Assembly: GCA_949292245.1 (NCBI GenBank)
Contig: CASEYV010000013.1
Location: forward strand, 1 to 32,299
DNA length: 32,299 nucleotides
Direction of reading: 5' to 3'
Source of the DNA: an uncultured bacterium
GTDB lineage: Bacteria; Bacillota_I; Bacilli_A; RF39; UBA660
The notes beneath the pieces are model-generated. The model did no database searches. It was given only the letters and a program-made list of their open reading frames with translations, and was not told the origin of the DNA. Both the position numbers and the translations under genes were made by a program. This document shows positions 23,126 through 30,972 of the stretch, in pieces; the first letter of the stretch is position 1, and each line of letters begins with the position of its first letter.

Positions 23126-23153
23126 ATTATATCAAAATTATAAGAATTTTCAA
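23126..23153 (-). promoter_or_regulatory. SigA-type promoter of rpmG-efp
   Basis: On the minus strand TTGAAA, 16 bases, perfect TATAAT, about 32 bases before the rpmG start codon. Confidence 0.65.
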
Positions 23154-23174
23154 CTAATTTATCATTTTTTCTTC

Positions 23175-23197
23175 AAAAAAGAAGCTTATTAAGCTTC
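23175..23197 (-). terminator. Terminator of the PBP operon
   Basis: GAAGCTT/AAGCTTC (23181-23197) around a 3-base loop, then T6 on the minus strand. The DUF2628-like gene's stop codon lies inside the hairpin. Confidence 0.8.
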
Positions 23198-24013
23198 ATT
23201 TATTTTAAGTGTATTAATTAATTCATTATAATAATTACTACATTTACCATTATCTTTAGTTATATAATAATTTAAAGTAAATAATTTATCTTTATAAATT
23301 AAAGCATAAATATATGAAGTTTGATTATCAATATAATACCATTTATGATTTTGTATTTCGATATCATTAATAATATTTGCTTTATAAACATTACTTAAAT
23401 AGTAACTTTCACTTTCATATTTATTATCCATAATTTGAACAATAAAATTGCATTCATTAAAATCATCTTTATATTCATATGATGCATAACTATCACTTAC
23501 ATAATTATTTTTATATCCATCTGGAACACTATATTCTATATTTATTACTTCTTCATCATTCGAACTATTATTCATTTCATTTATATATTCTTTAGCAGTA
23601 TCGTAACTAACATATCCATACAATACTAAATATATAATTAAGGCAATTACTAAACCTAATTTATTTACTCCACCTTTTTTCTTACATACTTCATGTATAT
23701 CTAAATTTTGTTCTTGAGCCTTTTTTAATTCTTTATTCATTTTATAAAAATATAAATCTTTAAATTTAAAAGCAACTATAAAAGATAACACAATTGATAA
23801 TATACTACTTAAAATAGATAGATTTAAAACATATTCAAATACAATTATAATTATAGCATTAATAATAAGATATAATATAGTATACAAATATAACTTTCGA
23901 TAAATAAAATATAATATAGAAAATAAAAACGTCGGCCATGAAAAAGTATTATTAATTATTTTTTCATAATTAGGTCCTATATATTCTTTAATATATTCAA
24001 TATTATTATCCAT
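23189..24013 (-). CDS. DUF2628-like membrane protein
   Basis: A 274-residue protein. The N-terminal part has FSWPTFLFSILYFIYRKLYLYTI, the hallmark of DUF2628 proteins, and three or so membrane helices up to residue 95. A cytoplasmic stretch follows, then another helix (LGLVIALIIYLVLYGYVSY), then an outward domain of about 125 residues rich in Tyr, Asn and Asp. That domain resembles no family I can name. It is 27 bases after the PBP gene, with GGTGAT as ribosome site, so the pair forms an operon and a wall-related role is possible but not shown. Confidence 0.7.
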   Translation of the reverse strand: MDNNIEYIKEYIGPNYEKIINNTFSWPTFLFSILYFIYRKLYLYTILYLIINAIIIIVFEYVLNLSILSSILSIVLSFIVAFKFKDLYFYKMNKELKKAQEQNLDIHEVCKKKGGVNKLGLVIALIIYLVLYGYVSYDTAKEYINEMNNSSNDEEVINIEYSVPDGYKNNYVSDSYASYEYKDDFNECNFIVQIMDNKYESESYYLSNVYKANIINDIEIQNHKWYYIDNQTSYIYALIYKDKLFTLNYYITKDNGKCSNYYNELINTLKINEA

Positions 24014-24040
24014 AACATCACCACTATTATGGTAACATAT

Positions 24041-25981
24041 TTAATAATTATCTGCAAGAAATGATGTAATATCTTTAGTAATTTTACTAGCACCATAATA
24101 CATAGTACTACTAGATCCATTATTATGTGATATATTCGGAGTAATTACAACTACACTATATTTTGGATCTTCCTCCGGAAAATAACCAGCAAAGGTAGAA
24201 GTAATTGTAGCAACATCTACTACTCCGTCATTATTAGAATCATAAAAAGTTTCACTAGTTCCTGTTTTCCCTACAGCAAGTAAATCATCACGTACATATA
24301 TTTTACCAGTACCCTTACTTAATACCAATTTTAAGCCTTCTCTAATTCTATCTAAATATTCTTCATCTAAATCGACATCATTTAATACATTTATTTCATT
24401 TTCTAAAATAACTTCATCACCATTTTTAATTTCTTTCATAATTGATAACTCTAACCTTGAACCGCTTGCCATACTATTAATATACTGTAAAACTTCTATT
24501 GGAGTATATGTGTCATATTGTCCAATTGCTAAATTTAAAAGTAAATCATCTGCAACTTTAGAACCTATAATTCCCGTTGTTTCACCTGGTAAATCAATAC
24601 CTGTTTTAACTCCCAAACCAAAACTTGCTAACATATCACGATATATTTTAAAATGTTCATTTGTAGCATTTAATTTCATATTTGGTTTATAGGTATTGCC
24701 AGTAATACCAATAGCTATTAAAAACTGAAAATAATTAGATGAATATGCTAAAGCATCTAAATCATTTATTCTTCCTAAATTTTTAAAGCTACATTTTTGA
24801 GGTGTCAAATAAAGTTTAATACAAGAATCATTTACATATTTTCCCATTTCAACTAAGCCATATTTATATCCTACAGCAATTGTTGCTCCTTTTACTGCTG
24901 AACCTATTGTAAAAGATTTATTAATAACATTTAGGCTTATATCACTCCACGAATCATCACTATTATGTCTTATCCCCGCCATCGCAATAATTTGTCCTGA
25001 TAATGGGTCACTTACTAAAGCATAGGAATCCTTATAATAAGTTGTATTTGGATATTTTTTACCTAATAATATTTTATCTTTTATAATTTCTTCAACTTTT
25101 AATTGAATATCTATATCTATAGATAATACTAAATCATAACCTTTCTTTTCTTCTTCCACTAAAGTTAGTGTATTATCACTATTAACTAAATATTTAGCTT
25201 TCTCTCCCTTTAAATATTCTTCATATTGTTTTTCTAAATAACTAATTCCTACTGTATCAGTAAGTTCATACCCATTACTTAAATAATTTTCTTTTTCTTC
25301 CTTTGGAATATCACCAACAGAACCAAGTATATTTTTTAAAGTATCACCATATAAATAAATACGTTCCCAAGATAGTTCCCCAGTTACTCCAGGAATACTT
25401 TCTTCAATAACTTTAGCATATTCTTCTTCACTAACATTTTTTAATATTTCTTTTTTACTATAAGCATACCCTTTATTCATTAAACTATATATCTTCGATG
25501 CTTTTCTAAAAATTTTATCTTCTTGATCTAATATTTCAGTAGATATTCTTTCATATTTTAAATTATCAATATCTTCTTGAGTAAGTTTTCTTTCATCAAA
25601 CAAGATATATTCTTCTTTGGTTATTAAATTACTACCATTATTATTTTCTTTTAACCACAACTTTTTTTGTTCATCAATACTACCATCTTCAACACTTAAA
25701 ATACTTGCCAATTTATAAGCAATCTCTATTTCTTTATTAGTAGTAATATTTTTTATATTATTATAATATATTGTTTTAACTCCAATATTATCAACTAAAA
25801 CTTTACCATTAGTATCAAGTATTCTTCCCCTTGGAGCACTTCCCCCACTTACATATATTATAGTTTTATTTTCTAATGCTCTTGTATAAAAATCTTTATT
25901 TGACCAAATAAAAATTAATTTAACAAATATTACTCCAAAAATAGCAATTAAAAATAAATATAAATATAAATTTTTCTTCAT
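24041..25981 (-). CDS. Class B penicillin-binding protein (PBP2/SpoVD-type transpeptidase)
   Basis: The product cross-links peptidoglycan outside the membrane. After one N-terminal helix (LYLYLFLIAIFGVIFVKLIF) comes the dimerisation domain, containing GSAPRGRILDTNGKVL and ESIPGVTGELSWERIY. The transpeptidase domain then has the active-site Ser361 in GSAVKGA (SxxK), YSSNYF (SxN) and Lys572 in GKTGTSET (KTG). All catalytic motifs are intact. No PASTA domains are present. ATG 25981 is chosen because the leader is then short and basic, but no clear ribosome site precedes it. A TTG at 26017 would add 12 residues. Only 53 bases separate it from the divergent DUF2624-like gene. Whether it serves elongation, division or the spore cortex cannot be told. 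Confidence 0.9.
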   Translation of the reverse strand: MKKNLYLYLFLIAIFGVIFVKLIFIWSNKDFYTRALENKTIIYVSGGSAPRGRILDTNGKVLVDNIGVKTIYYNNIKNITTNKEIEIAYKLASILSVEDGSIDEQKKLWLKENNNGSNLITKEEYILFDERKLTQEDIDNLKYERISTEILDQEDKIFRKASKIYSLMNKGYAYSKKEILKNVSEEEYAKVIEESIPGVTGELSWERIYLYGDTLKNILGSVGDIPKEEKENYLSNGYELTDTVGISYLEKQYEEYLKGEKAKYLVNSDNTLTLVEEEKKGYDLVLSIDIDIQLKVEEIIKDKILLGKKYPNTTYYKDSYALVSDPLSGQIIAMAGIRHNSDDSWSDISLNVINKSFTIGSAVKGATIAVGYKYGLVEMGKYVNDSCIKLYLTPQKCSFKNLGRINDLDALAYSSNYFQFLIAIGITGNTYKPNMKLNATNEHFKIYRDMLASFGLGVKTGIDLPGETTGIIGSKVADDLLLNLAIGQYDTYTPIEVLQYINSMASGSRLELSIMKEIKNGDEVILENEINVLNDVDLDEEYLDRIREGLKLVLSKGTGKIYVRDDLLAVGKTGTSETFYDSNNDGVVDVATITSTFAGYFPEEDPKYSVVVITPNISHNNGSSSTMYYGASKITKDITSFLADNY

Positions 25982-26034
25982 ATTTATAGTATTTCTTTTT
26001 TTTAGTAATTCATACAATATAATAGGTGTTTAAT

Positions 26035-26295
26035 ATGTATAATATAATTGAAAGATATATGTCAATGATGAGTATTGAAGATGTTGCTAATTTTGCCACG
26101 AAAAAAGGAGTAAATTTATCTAATCAAGAACTTGAATTTACTTACAATTTCATTAAGAAGAACTGGCAAGATTATTTTAGAAATCCTAAAGTTTTTGATA
26201 TAGATCGCTATAAAAATAATTATACTCCTGAAAACTTTACAAAAATAAAAAAAGTGTTTCAAGAATATTATCAAAAATTTAATCCATTTTTATAA
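26035..26295 (+). CDS. DUF2624-like (YqfT-type) small protein
   Basis: An 86-residue helical, charged protein: MYNIIERYMSMMSIEDVANFATKKGVNLSNQELEFTYNFIKK, then NWQDYFRNP and a Tyr/Lys-rich end. The Ser-x-Glu-Asp helix followed by a YxV/KGVxL turn and a second helix is the DUF2624 layout. In B. subtilis yqfT of this family lies beside yqfS (nfo), and here nfo is also the neighbour, though convergent. ATG 26035 follows AGGTG; the GTG at 26026 is within the ribosome site. Its last 25 bases overlap the end of nfo. Function is unknown. Confidence 0.7.
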   Translation: MYNIIERYMSMMSIEDVANFATKKGVNLSNQELEFTYNFIKKNWQDYFRNPKVFDIDRYKNNYTPENFTKIKKVFQEYYQKFNPFL

Positions 26296-27167
26296 TAATC
26301 TACTACACTTTTTTCTAAATTAGCATTAAACTTTTTACTTACAATCATATCTATTTCAAACTTATAAGGTGGATAATCATTTATATAAGGTGTTTCTAAT
26401 ATTTTAGGAACATCTTTTAATTTAGGATTATATATTACATTTATTAAATTATCAAAACCAATAGTTCCATATCCTATATTGGCATGTCTATCTTTATGAG
26501 CCCCTATTATATTTTTACTATCATTTATATGTATACATTTTATTTTATCAATACCTATTTCATTATCAAATTCTATTAAATAATCATCAAATTTTGCAAT
26601 ATCTACCCCAGAATCATTTAAATGACAAGTATCTAGACAAAAGCCAACCTTATCTTTTAAATTTATATTATTATATATTTCTTTTAATTCATATAAATTA
26701 ATACCACATTCACTACCTTTACCTGCCATAGTTTCAATTAAAATCATTGGTAAAGTATTCTCATCGATAATATAATTAATTGCTTCGCTAATATTAGCTA
26801 AAGCTTCCATTTTATCTAATTTTAATGCATTACCAGGATGAACAACTATATAATTTATTCCCATTTTAGTAATTCTACTTATTTCATTTTTTAAAAAAGT
26901 AATAGAAAAATTCCAAGACTCAACCTTTTCTTTATTTGCTAAATTAATTATATATGGAGCATGACAAATAACATTATTTATATCAATATTATTTTCTTGC
27001 ATAAAATCTTTTGCTTTATCTATTAAATCAGCATTAATATCAGCTCTTATTGTATTTTGAGGAGCCCCAGTATAAAACATAAATGTATTGGCACCATAAC
27101 TTGCTGCCATTTTAGCTGAACCAAGTAATTGATCTTTTCCAAAAGATACATGAGAACCTATAATCAT
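26271..27167 (-). CDS. nfo: Endonuclease IV (AP endonuclease Nfo)
   Basis: It cuts DNA 5' of abasic sites in base-excision repair and, in Bacillus, protects spores during outgrowth. The 298-residue product is full length: MIIGSHVSFG, GANTFMFYTGAPQNT, CHAPYIINLAN, VVHPGNAL, ILIETMAGKGSECG, GFCLDTCHLNDSG, IHINDSKNIIGAHKDRHANIGYGTIG and ILETPY supply the three-zinc site residues. The start is ATG 27167 behind GGTGGT. Its promoter is embedded in the prepilin terminator. The 3' end overlaps the convergent DUF2624-like gene. Confidence 0.96.
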   Translation of the reverse strand: MIIGSHVSFGKDQLLGSAKMAASYGANTFMFYTGAPQNTIRADINADLIDKAKDFMQENNIDINNVICHAPYIINLANKEKVESWNFSITFLKNEISRITKMGINYIVVHPGNALKLDKMEALANISEAINYIIDENTLPMILIETMAGKGSECGINLYELKEIYNNINLKDKVGFCLDTCHLNDSGVDIAKFDDYLIEFDNEIGIDKIKCIHINDSKNIIGAHKDRHANIGYGTIGFDNLINVIYNPKLKDVPKILETPYINDYPPYKFEIDMIVSKKFNANLEKSVVDYYKNGLNF

Positions 27168-27183
27168 TTTTACCACCAATATA

Positions 27184-27212
27184 ATTATACAAAAAAAAAC
27201 AGTTTTTGTAAA
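27184..27212 (-). promoter_or_regulatory. SigA-type promoter of nfo, nested in the prepilin terminator
   Basis: On the minus strand TTTACA (5 of 6), 17 bases, perfect TATAAT. The -35 lies in the loop and right arm of the prepilin terminator, and the T9 tract forms most of the spacer. Confidence 0.7.
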
Positions 27213-27216
27213 AACT
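27191..27216 (-). terminator. Prepilin gene terminator
   Basis: AGTTTT/AAAACT (27201-27216) around a 4-base loop, then G and nine T on the minus strand. It overlaps the nfo promoter. Confidence 0.7.
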
Positions 27217-27235
27217 ATTCTTTATCTTAATTAAA

Positions 27236-27790
27236 CTAAGATGTACATTTTGCTGGTAATGTATTATCTGTTTCTTTTGTCCAAGTACCTGCATTATAAT
27301 CTTCAACATGTTCAAGTGTAATATCTACATTTTCTTGAGCAGCACCAGTTCCAGAATAACCCTTACCATTTACCATCATTTTTTGTTCTTTACTTATCCA
27401 AATTTTGTAAAAATAACGATTTTCATTTTCTGTATCTTTGATTCCTTTTATAACATAAACATATCCATCATATTTTTTAGGATCCAAATCAGAATAACCT
27501 CCTGAAATTAAATCATCAATAGAGACACAAGCATCTCCTCCAGATGTAGAAGGTAAACCTTGATTACCTTCCCCTCCTATTAAATCAGCATTCATAAAAT
27601 ATGCTTGAGCAGCATCTATTGCTGAATTAGCTTCAATTGCAAACGAACTACGTCTTGCATTTTCCATTTGTGGTAATACTGCATTAACAGCTATTAATAT
27701 AATTATAGCAAGAACAACTATAACTGCTAATAATTCAATTAAAGTAAATCCTCTAAAAGCATTCAATTCTTTATTTGTTTTTATATTCAT
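27236..27790 (-). CDS. Type IV prepilin-like protein (N-methylation motif)
   Basis: A 184-residue protein with a short basic leader and the class III signal FRG|FTLIELLAVIVVLAIIILIAV. Cleavage after Gly14 by a prepilin peptidase is expected; Glu at +5 of the mature protein (FTLIE) is present. The body has the usual alpha-1 helix (ARRSSFAIEANSAIDAAQAYF) and a beta-rich globular part with two Cys (DACVS and the near-terminal AKCTS) that could form a disulfide. It could be a competence pseudopilin or a pilus subunit, but no assembly ATPase, platform protein or peptidase gene is nearby. It is monocistronic with its own promoter. Confidence 0.85.
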   Translation of the reverse strand: MNIKTNKELNAFRGFTLIELLAVIVVLAIIILIAVNAVLPQMENARRSSFAIEANSAIDAAQAYFMNADLIGGEGNQGLPSTSGGDACVSIDDLISGGYSDLDPKKYDGYVYVIKGIKDTENENRYFYKIWISKEQKMMVNGKGYSGTGAAQENVDITLEHVEDYNAGTWTKETDNTLPAKCTS

Positions 27791-27814
27791 TTCTTAAGCA
27801 CCTCTCTAGTTTTA

Positions 27815-27843
27815 ATAATACTATAATTTTTATTAATAGTCAA
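27815..27843 (-). promoter_or_regulatory. SigA-type promoter of the prepilin gene
   Basis: On the minus strand TTGACT (5 of 6), 17 bases, TATTAT (5 of 6), followed by GAGAGGTG and the start codon. Confidence 0.65.
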
Positions 27844-27862
27844 TAATTTTTATTTTAAATTT

Positions 27863-28084
27863 TTATTTTAAAACATCCAAAACAGAACTTATTAAATCCA
27901 TATTATCTACTACATTATTAATTTTATCAGTTACTCTTTCTTTATACTTAATTTTCATATCTTCAACAAATCTTTTATAATCAATTACTCCTCGATTTAA
28001 TTCTTTAAAATAATAAGAATTTTCTTTTAAATGATTATATTCCTTTAAGTTTTCCCTAAAAGGTATTTGTAAATAAACTTGCAT
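27863..28084 (-). CDS. ylbE: YlbE-like protein
   Basis: A 73-residue protein. FRENLKEYNHLKENSYYFKELNRGVIDYKRFVEDMKIKYKERVTDKINNVVDNMDLISSVLDVL follows the YlbE pattern as I know it: an N-terminal helix, a WY/YY-x3-L-x-R motif, and a KT..RV.K helix. It overlaps ylbD by one base (TAATG), the same order as in B. subtilis, where ylbD and ylbE are adjacent. Function is unknown; the link to ylbD suggests a spore role. Confidence 0.75.
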   Translation of the reverse strand: MQVYLQIPFRENLKEYNHLKENSYYFKELNRGVIDYKRFVEDMKIKYKERVTDKINNVVDNMDLISSVLDVLK

Positions 28085-28443
28085 TAATCCTCAAAAAATT
28101 TATTCAAAGGTCTTGGAGAAACTGGTCCTTTATTTAAATTATTAGTAATATTTTGAGGAGTTTTTTTAGTTAAGTCTTGAACAAAATCAATAGCTTTTTG
28201 AGCAGTATTTATATGACTTTTTATTGAATCCACATTAACATTTTTAACCATATTAGTTATTTTATTTATACTATCAACAGTTGATCGATCATTATTTAAA
28301 ATATATTTATTCCATACATTTTTATCTTCACCATAAATATCATATAATTCATAAAACTTTTGCCAAGTCATTTCACCACTTTGAACATAATGAATAAGCT
28401 CTGGTTTAGTTTTAATAAAATTTTTAAATTCTTCTTGTTTCAT
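28084..28443 (-). CDS. ylbD: YlbD-like putative spore coat protein
   Basis: A 119-residue protein starting MKQEEFKNFIKTKPELIHYVQSGEMTWQKFYELYDIYGEDKNVWNKYI. The F-x-x-F-I/V-KxxPxLI-x-x-V-x-x-G-x-x-TWQ-x-FYE motif is the YlbD signature; that family is annotated as putative coat protein. The C-terminal half is a Lys/Asn-rich helix and a Pro-rich tail. ATG 28443 has its ribosome site (GGGTGAT) inside the right arm of the parC terminator. Operon with ylbE. Confidence 0.8.
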   Translation of the reverse strand: MKQEEFKNFIKTKPELIHYVQSGEMTWQKFYELYDIYGEDKNVWNKYILNNDRSTVDSINKITNMVKNVNVDSIKSHINTAQKAIDFVQDLTKKTPQNITNNLNKGPVSPRPLNKFFED

Positions 28444-28485
28444 AAAAAATCACCCATTAAATTTTATGTATTTAATGAGTGATTT
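28444..28485 (-). terminator. parC terminator overlapping the ylbD ribosome site
   Basis: Two 15-base arms (28447-28461 and 28471-28485) pair at 14 positions around a 9-base loop. T6 follows on the minus strand and leads into the ylbD start codon. On read-through transcripts the ylbD ribosome site would be locked in the stem. Confidence 0.75.
28461..28468 (-). promoter_or_regulatory. Candidate SigE/SigK -10 of ylbD in the terminator loop
   Basis: On the minus strand CATAAAAT (7 of 8 to CATACAHT) lies in the loop of the parC terminator. The predicted start would fall just ahead of GGGTGAT, as for cotE. The -35 region (GATAAAT at 13 bases) is weak and there is no AC at 16 bases. Confidence 0.3.
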
Positions 28486-28488
28486 ATC

Positions 28489-30963
28489 CTAAATTTTAAA
28501 ATCTTCTACAAAATCAGAAAATGATAATTGTTCTTCTTCTTTTACTTGTACTTTCTTTTCTTCTTTAGTAATTAAATTAACATCAACAGGTTTTAATGCC
28601 CATAAATCTACTTCTTTTTTACTAATTATACTTCCTGTACTATTAATATCCATAATAGGTATTTCACTATTTTTTAATTCTGTTATATCATTATCAATTT
28701 TATATAAATTAATATCTTTACTATTAGTTAAATAAGCAAAATTTATTTTATAATCTTTTGTCTTTGCTTTTTTAAATAACATATTACCTTTCTTTGCCCT
28801 AGTTATTAAAGAAAGTTCATTTATCTTTATTCTTTTAGCAGTTTTATAATTAGTAAATATATTTAAATATTCATCTTCTTCTTTAATTGATGCTCCATAT
28901 ACAACATAATCATCTTTTAAATTAATACCTTTTACTCCACTTGCCTTTACTCCAACTAATGGAATTTCACTAGTTTTAAATCTTAAATAATAACCATTAC
29001 TAGTTACAAATAAAGTAGTCTCTTTAGAAGTAGTTACATTTATTAATTCATCATTTTCTTTTAATTTAATTGCCACCATAGGTTTTGAATATCTAGTTAC
29101 TTCAAAATCCTTTAAAGATACTTGTTTAGTTAAACCATTTTTAGTAAATAATACTAAATTCTTATTTTTATCTTTTAAAATCATACTAGCTACTATTTTT
29201 TCTTCTTCTTTTATAACTACAAAATTACTAATATGTTTTCCTAAATCTTTCCATTTACATTCAGTTATCTTATGAACAGGAATATATAAATAATTACCTA
29301 AATTAGTAAATAACAACAATGTATCTTGAGTAGTAACAAAATATTTATTTCTAACAAAATCACCTGGTTTTAAAGCCGTTTCTTCATCAGAAGAATTATG
29401 GCTTTTTAAACTAACCCTTTTTACATAGCCATCATTAGTTACAACAACTACTACTTTTTCATTAGGTATCATTTCTTTCATATCTACTTTAATTTCTGTT
29501 ATTTCATCTTTTATAATTGTCTTTCTTGGAATAGCATAATTTTTCTTAACATCTCTAAGTTCATTTTTCATAACATTTTTAAGTTTAATTTCATCATTTA
29601 ATATGCTTTCACATTCTGCAATTAATTTTTGATATTTAGTACATTCTTCTTCTAAAGTAACAATATCGGTATTAGTTAAACGATATAATTGTAATGTAAC
29701 TATTGCTTCAGCTTGTTCTAAAGTAAAATCAAACTTATTTACTAAATTATCTTTTGCATCACTCTTGTTTTTACTAGCCCTAATAACTTTTATTACATCA
29801 TCAAGTATAGATATGGCCTTAATTAAACCTAACATAATATGATAATTTTTTTGATAATACGCTAAATCAAATTCTGTTCTTTTAGTAATAACTTCTCTTT
29901 GATGTGCAATATAAGCATCTAATATTTCTAAGATTCCTAAAGTTTTAGGAGTTCTATTTACTATTGCAACCATATTATAACTATAAGATATTTGTAATTC
30001 TGTATTTTTTAATAAATACATTAAAACTAAATCTTTATTAGCCCCATTTTTTAAATCGATAACTATTCTTATTCCTTCTCTATCAGTTTCATCACGAACT
30101 TCTGCAATACCTTCAATTTTTTTATCAATTCTTATTCCTTCAATTTTTGATACTAAGTTTTGTTTATTAACATCAAAAGGTATTTCACTAATTATTATTT
30201 GTTCTTTTCCTTTTTCTTTTTTAAATTCGTATTTACTTTGAACAACAACTTTACCTTTACCGGTTTTAAGTGCTTCAATTATACCATCTTTTCCTTGAGC
30301 AACTCCTCCGGTAGGAAAGTCTGGTCCTTTAACTATATCTAAAATTGTATCTAAATGACAATTTGGTGAATCAATTCTTTTAATAGTGGCATCAATTATT
30401 TCTCCTAGGTTATGAGGAGGTATATTAGTTGCATATCCAGCAGAAATACCATTAGCACCATTTACTAATAAATTAGGAAACTTTGCAGGTAGTACCGTTG
30501 GCTCTAATAATCGGTCATCAAAATTTGGTGCCCATGCTACAGTGTTTTTATCTAAATCTTTTAATAATTCACCACTAATTTTAGCAAGTCTTGCTTCAGT
30601 ATAACGATATGCTGCTGGAGGATCACCATCAATTGAACCATTATTTCCATGAATATCTATTAATATATGATTTTGTTTCCACCATTGAGACATTCTTACC
30701 ATAGCATCATATACCGATGAATCACCATGTGGATGATATTTACCTAAAACATCACCAACAGTAGTAGCACATTTAAGATAACCTTTATCCCATGTATTGC
30801 CAGCTTTAAACATGGCATATAAAATTCTTCTTTGCACAGGTTTAAGTCCATCCCTAACATCAGGAATTGCTCTATCTTGAATTATTTCTTTAGCATATTT
30901 AGCAAATCTATCCCCCATTATTTCTTCTAATGAATAATTTTCTATCTTTTTAATTATTTCCAT
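28489..30963 (-). CDS. parC: DNA topoisomerase IV subunit A
   Basis: It cuts and rejoins DNA to unlink daughter chromosomes. The 824-residue product has the breakage-reunion domain with RAIPDVRDGLKPVQRRILYAM, the quinolone-determining region YHPHGDSSVYDAMVR (Ser82, Asp86) and the catalytic Tyr121 in AAYRYTEARL. FPNLLVNGANGISAGYATNIPPHN and a coiled-coil gate follow. The C-terminal pinwheel repeats from about residue 490 lack a GyrA box, supporting ParC over GyrA. Ser82 is the usual drug-sensitive residue. It starts 9 bases after parE. Confidence 0.93.
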   Translation of the reverse strand: MEIIKKIENYSLEEIMGDRFAKYAKEIIQDRAIPDVRDGLKPVQRRILYAMFKAGNTWDKGYLKCATTVGDVLGKYHPHGDSSVYDAMVRMSQWWKQNHILIDIHGNNGSIDGDPPAAYRYTEARLAKISGELLKDLDKNTVAWAPNFDDRLLEPTVLPAKFPNLLVNGANGISAGYATNIPPHNLGEIIDATIKRIDSPNCHLDTILDIVKGPDFPTGGVAQGKDGIIEALKTGKGKVVVQSKYEFKKEKGKEQIIISEIPFDVNKQNLVSKIEGIRIDKKIEGIAEVRDETDREGIRIVIDLKNGANKDLVLMYLLKNTELQISYSYNMVAIVNRTPKTLGILEILDAYIAHQREVITKRTEFDLAYYQKNYHIMLGLIKAISILDDVIKVIRASKNKSDAKDNLVNKFDFTLEQAEAIVTLQLYRLTNTDIVTLEEECTKYQKLIAECESILNDEIKLKNVMKNELRDVKKNYAIPRKTIIKDEITEIKVDMKEMIPNEKVVVVVTNDGYVKRVSLKSHNSSDEETALKPGDFVRNKYFVTTQDTLLLFTNLGNYLYIPVHKITECKWKDLGKHISNFVVIKEEEKIVASMILKDKNKNLVLFTKNGLTKQVSLKDFEVTRYSKPMVAIKLKENDELINVTTSKETTLFVTSNGYYLRFKTSEIPLVGVKASGVKGINLKDDYVVYGASIKEEDEYLNIFTNYKTAKRIKINELSLITRAKKGNMLFKKAKTKDYKINFAYLTNSKDINLYKIDNDITELKNSEIPIMDINSTGSIISKKEVDLWALKPVDVNLITKEEKKVQVKEEEQLSFSDFVEDFKI

Positions 30964-30972
30964 AATACACCC

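Noticed and set aside
26018-26060. A SigE-like box (CATATTAA) for the class B PBP
   Set aside because: Only five of eight positions match, and there is no -35 at any usual spacing.
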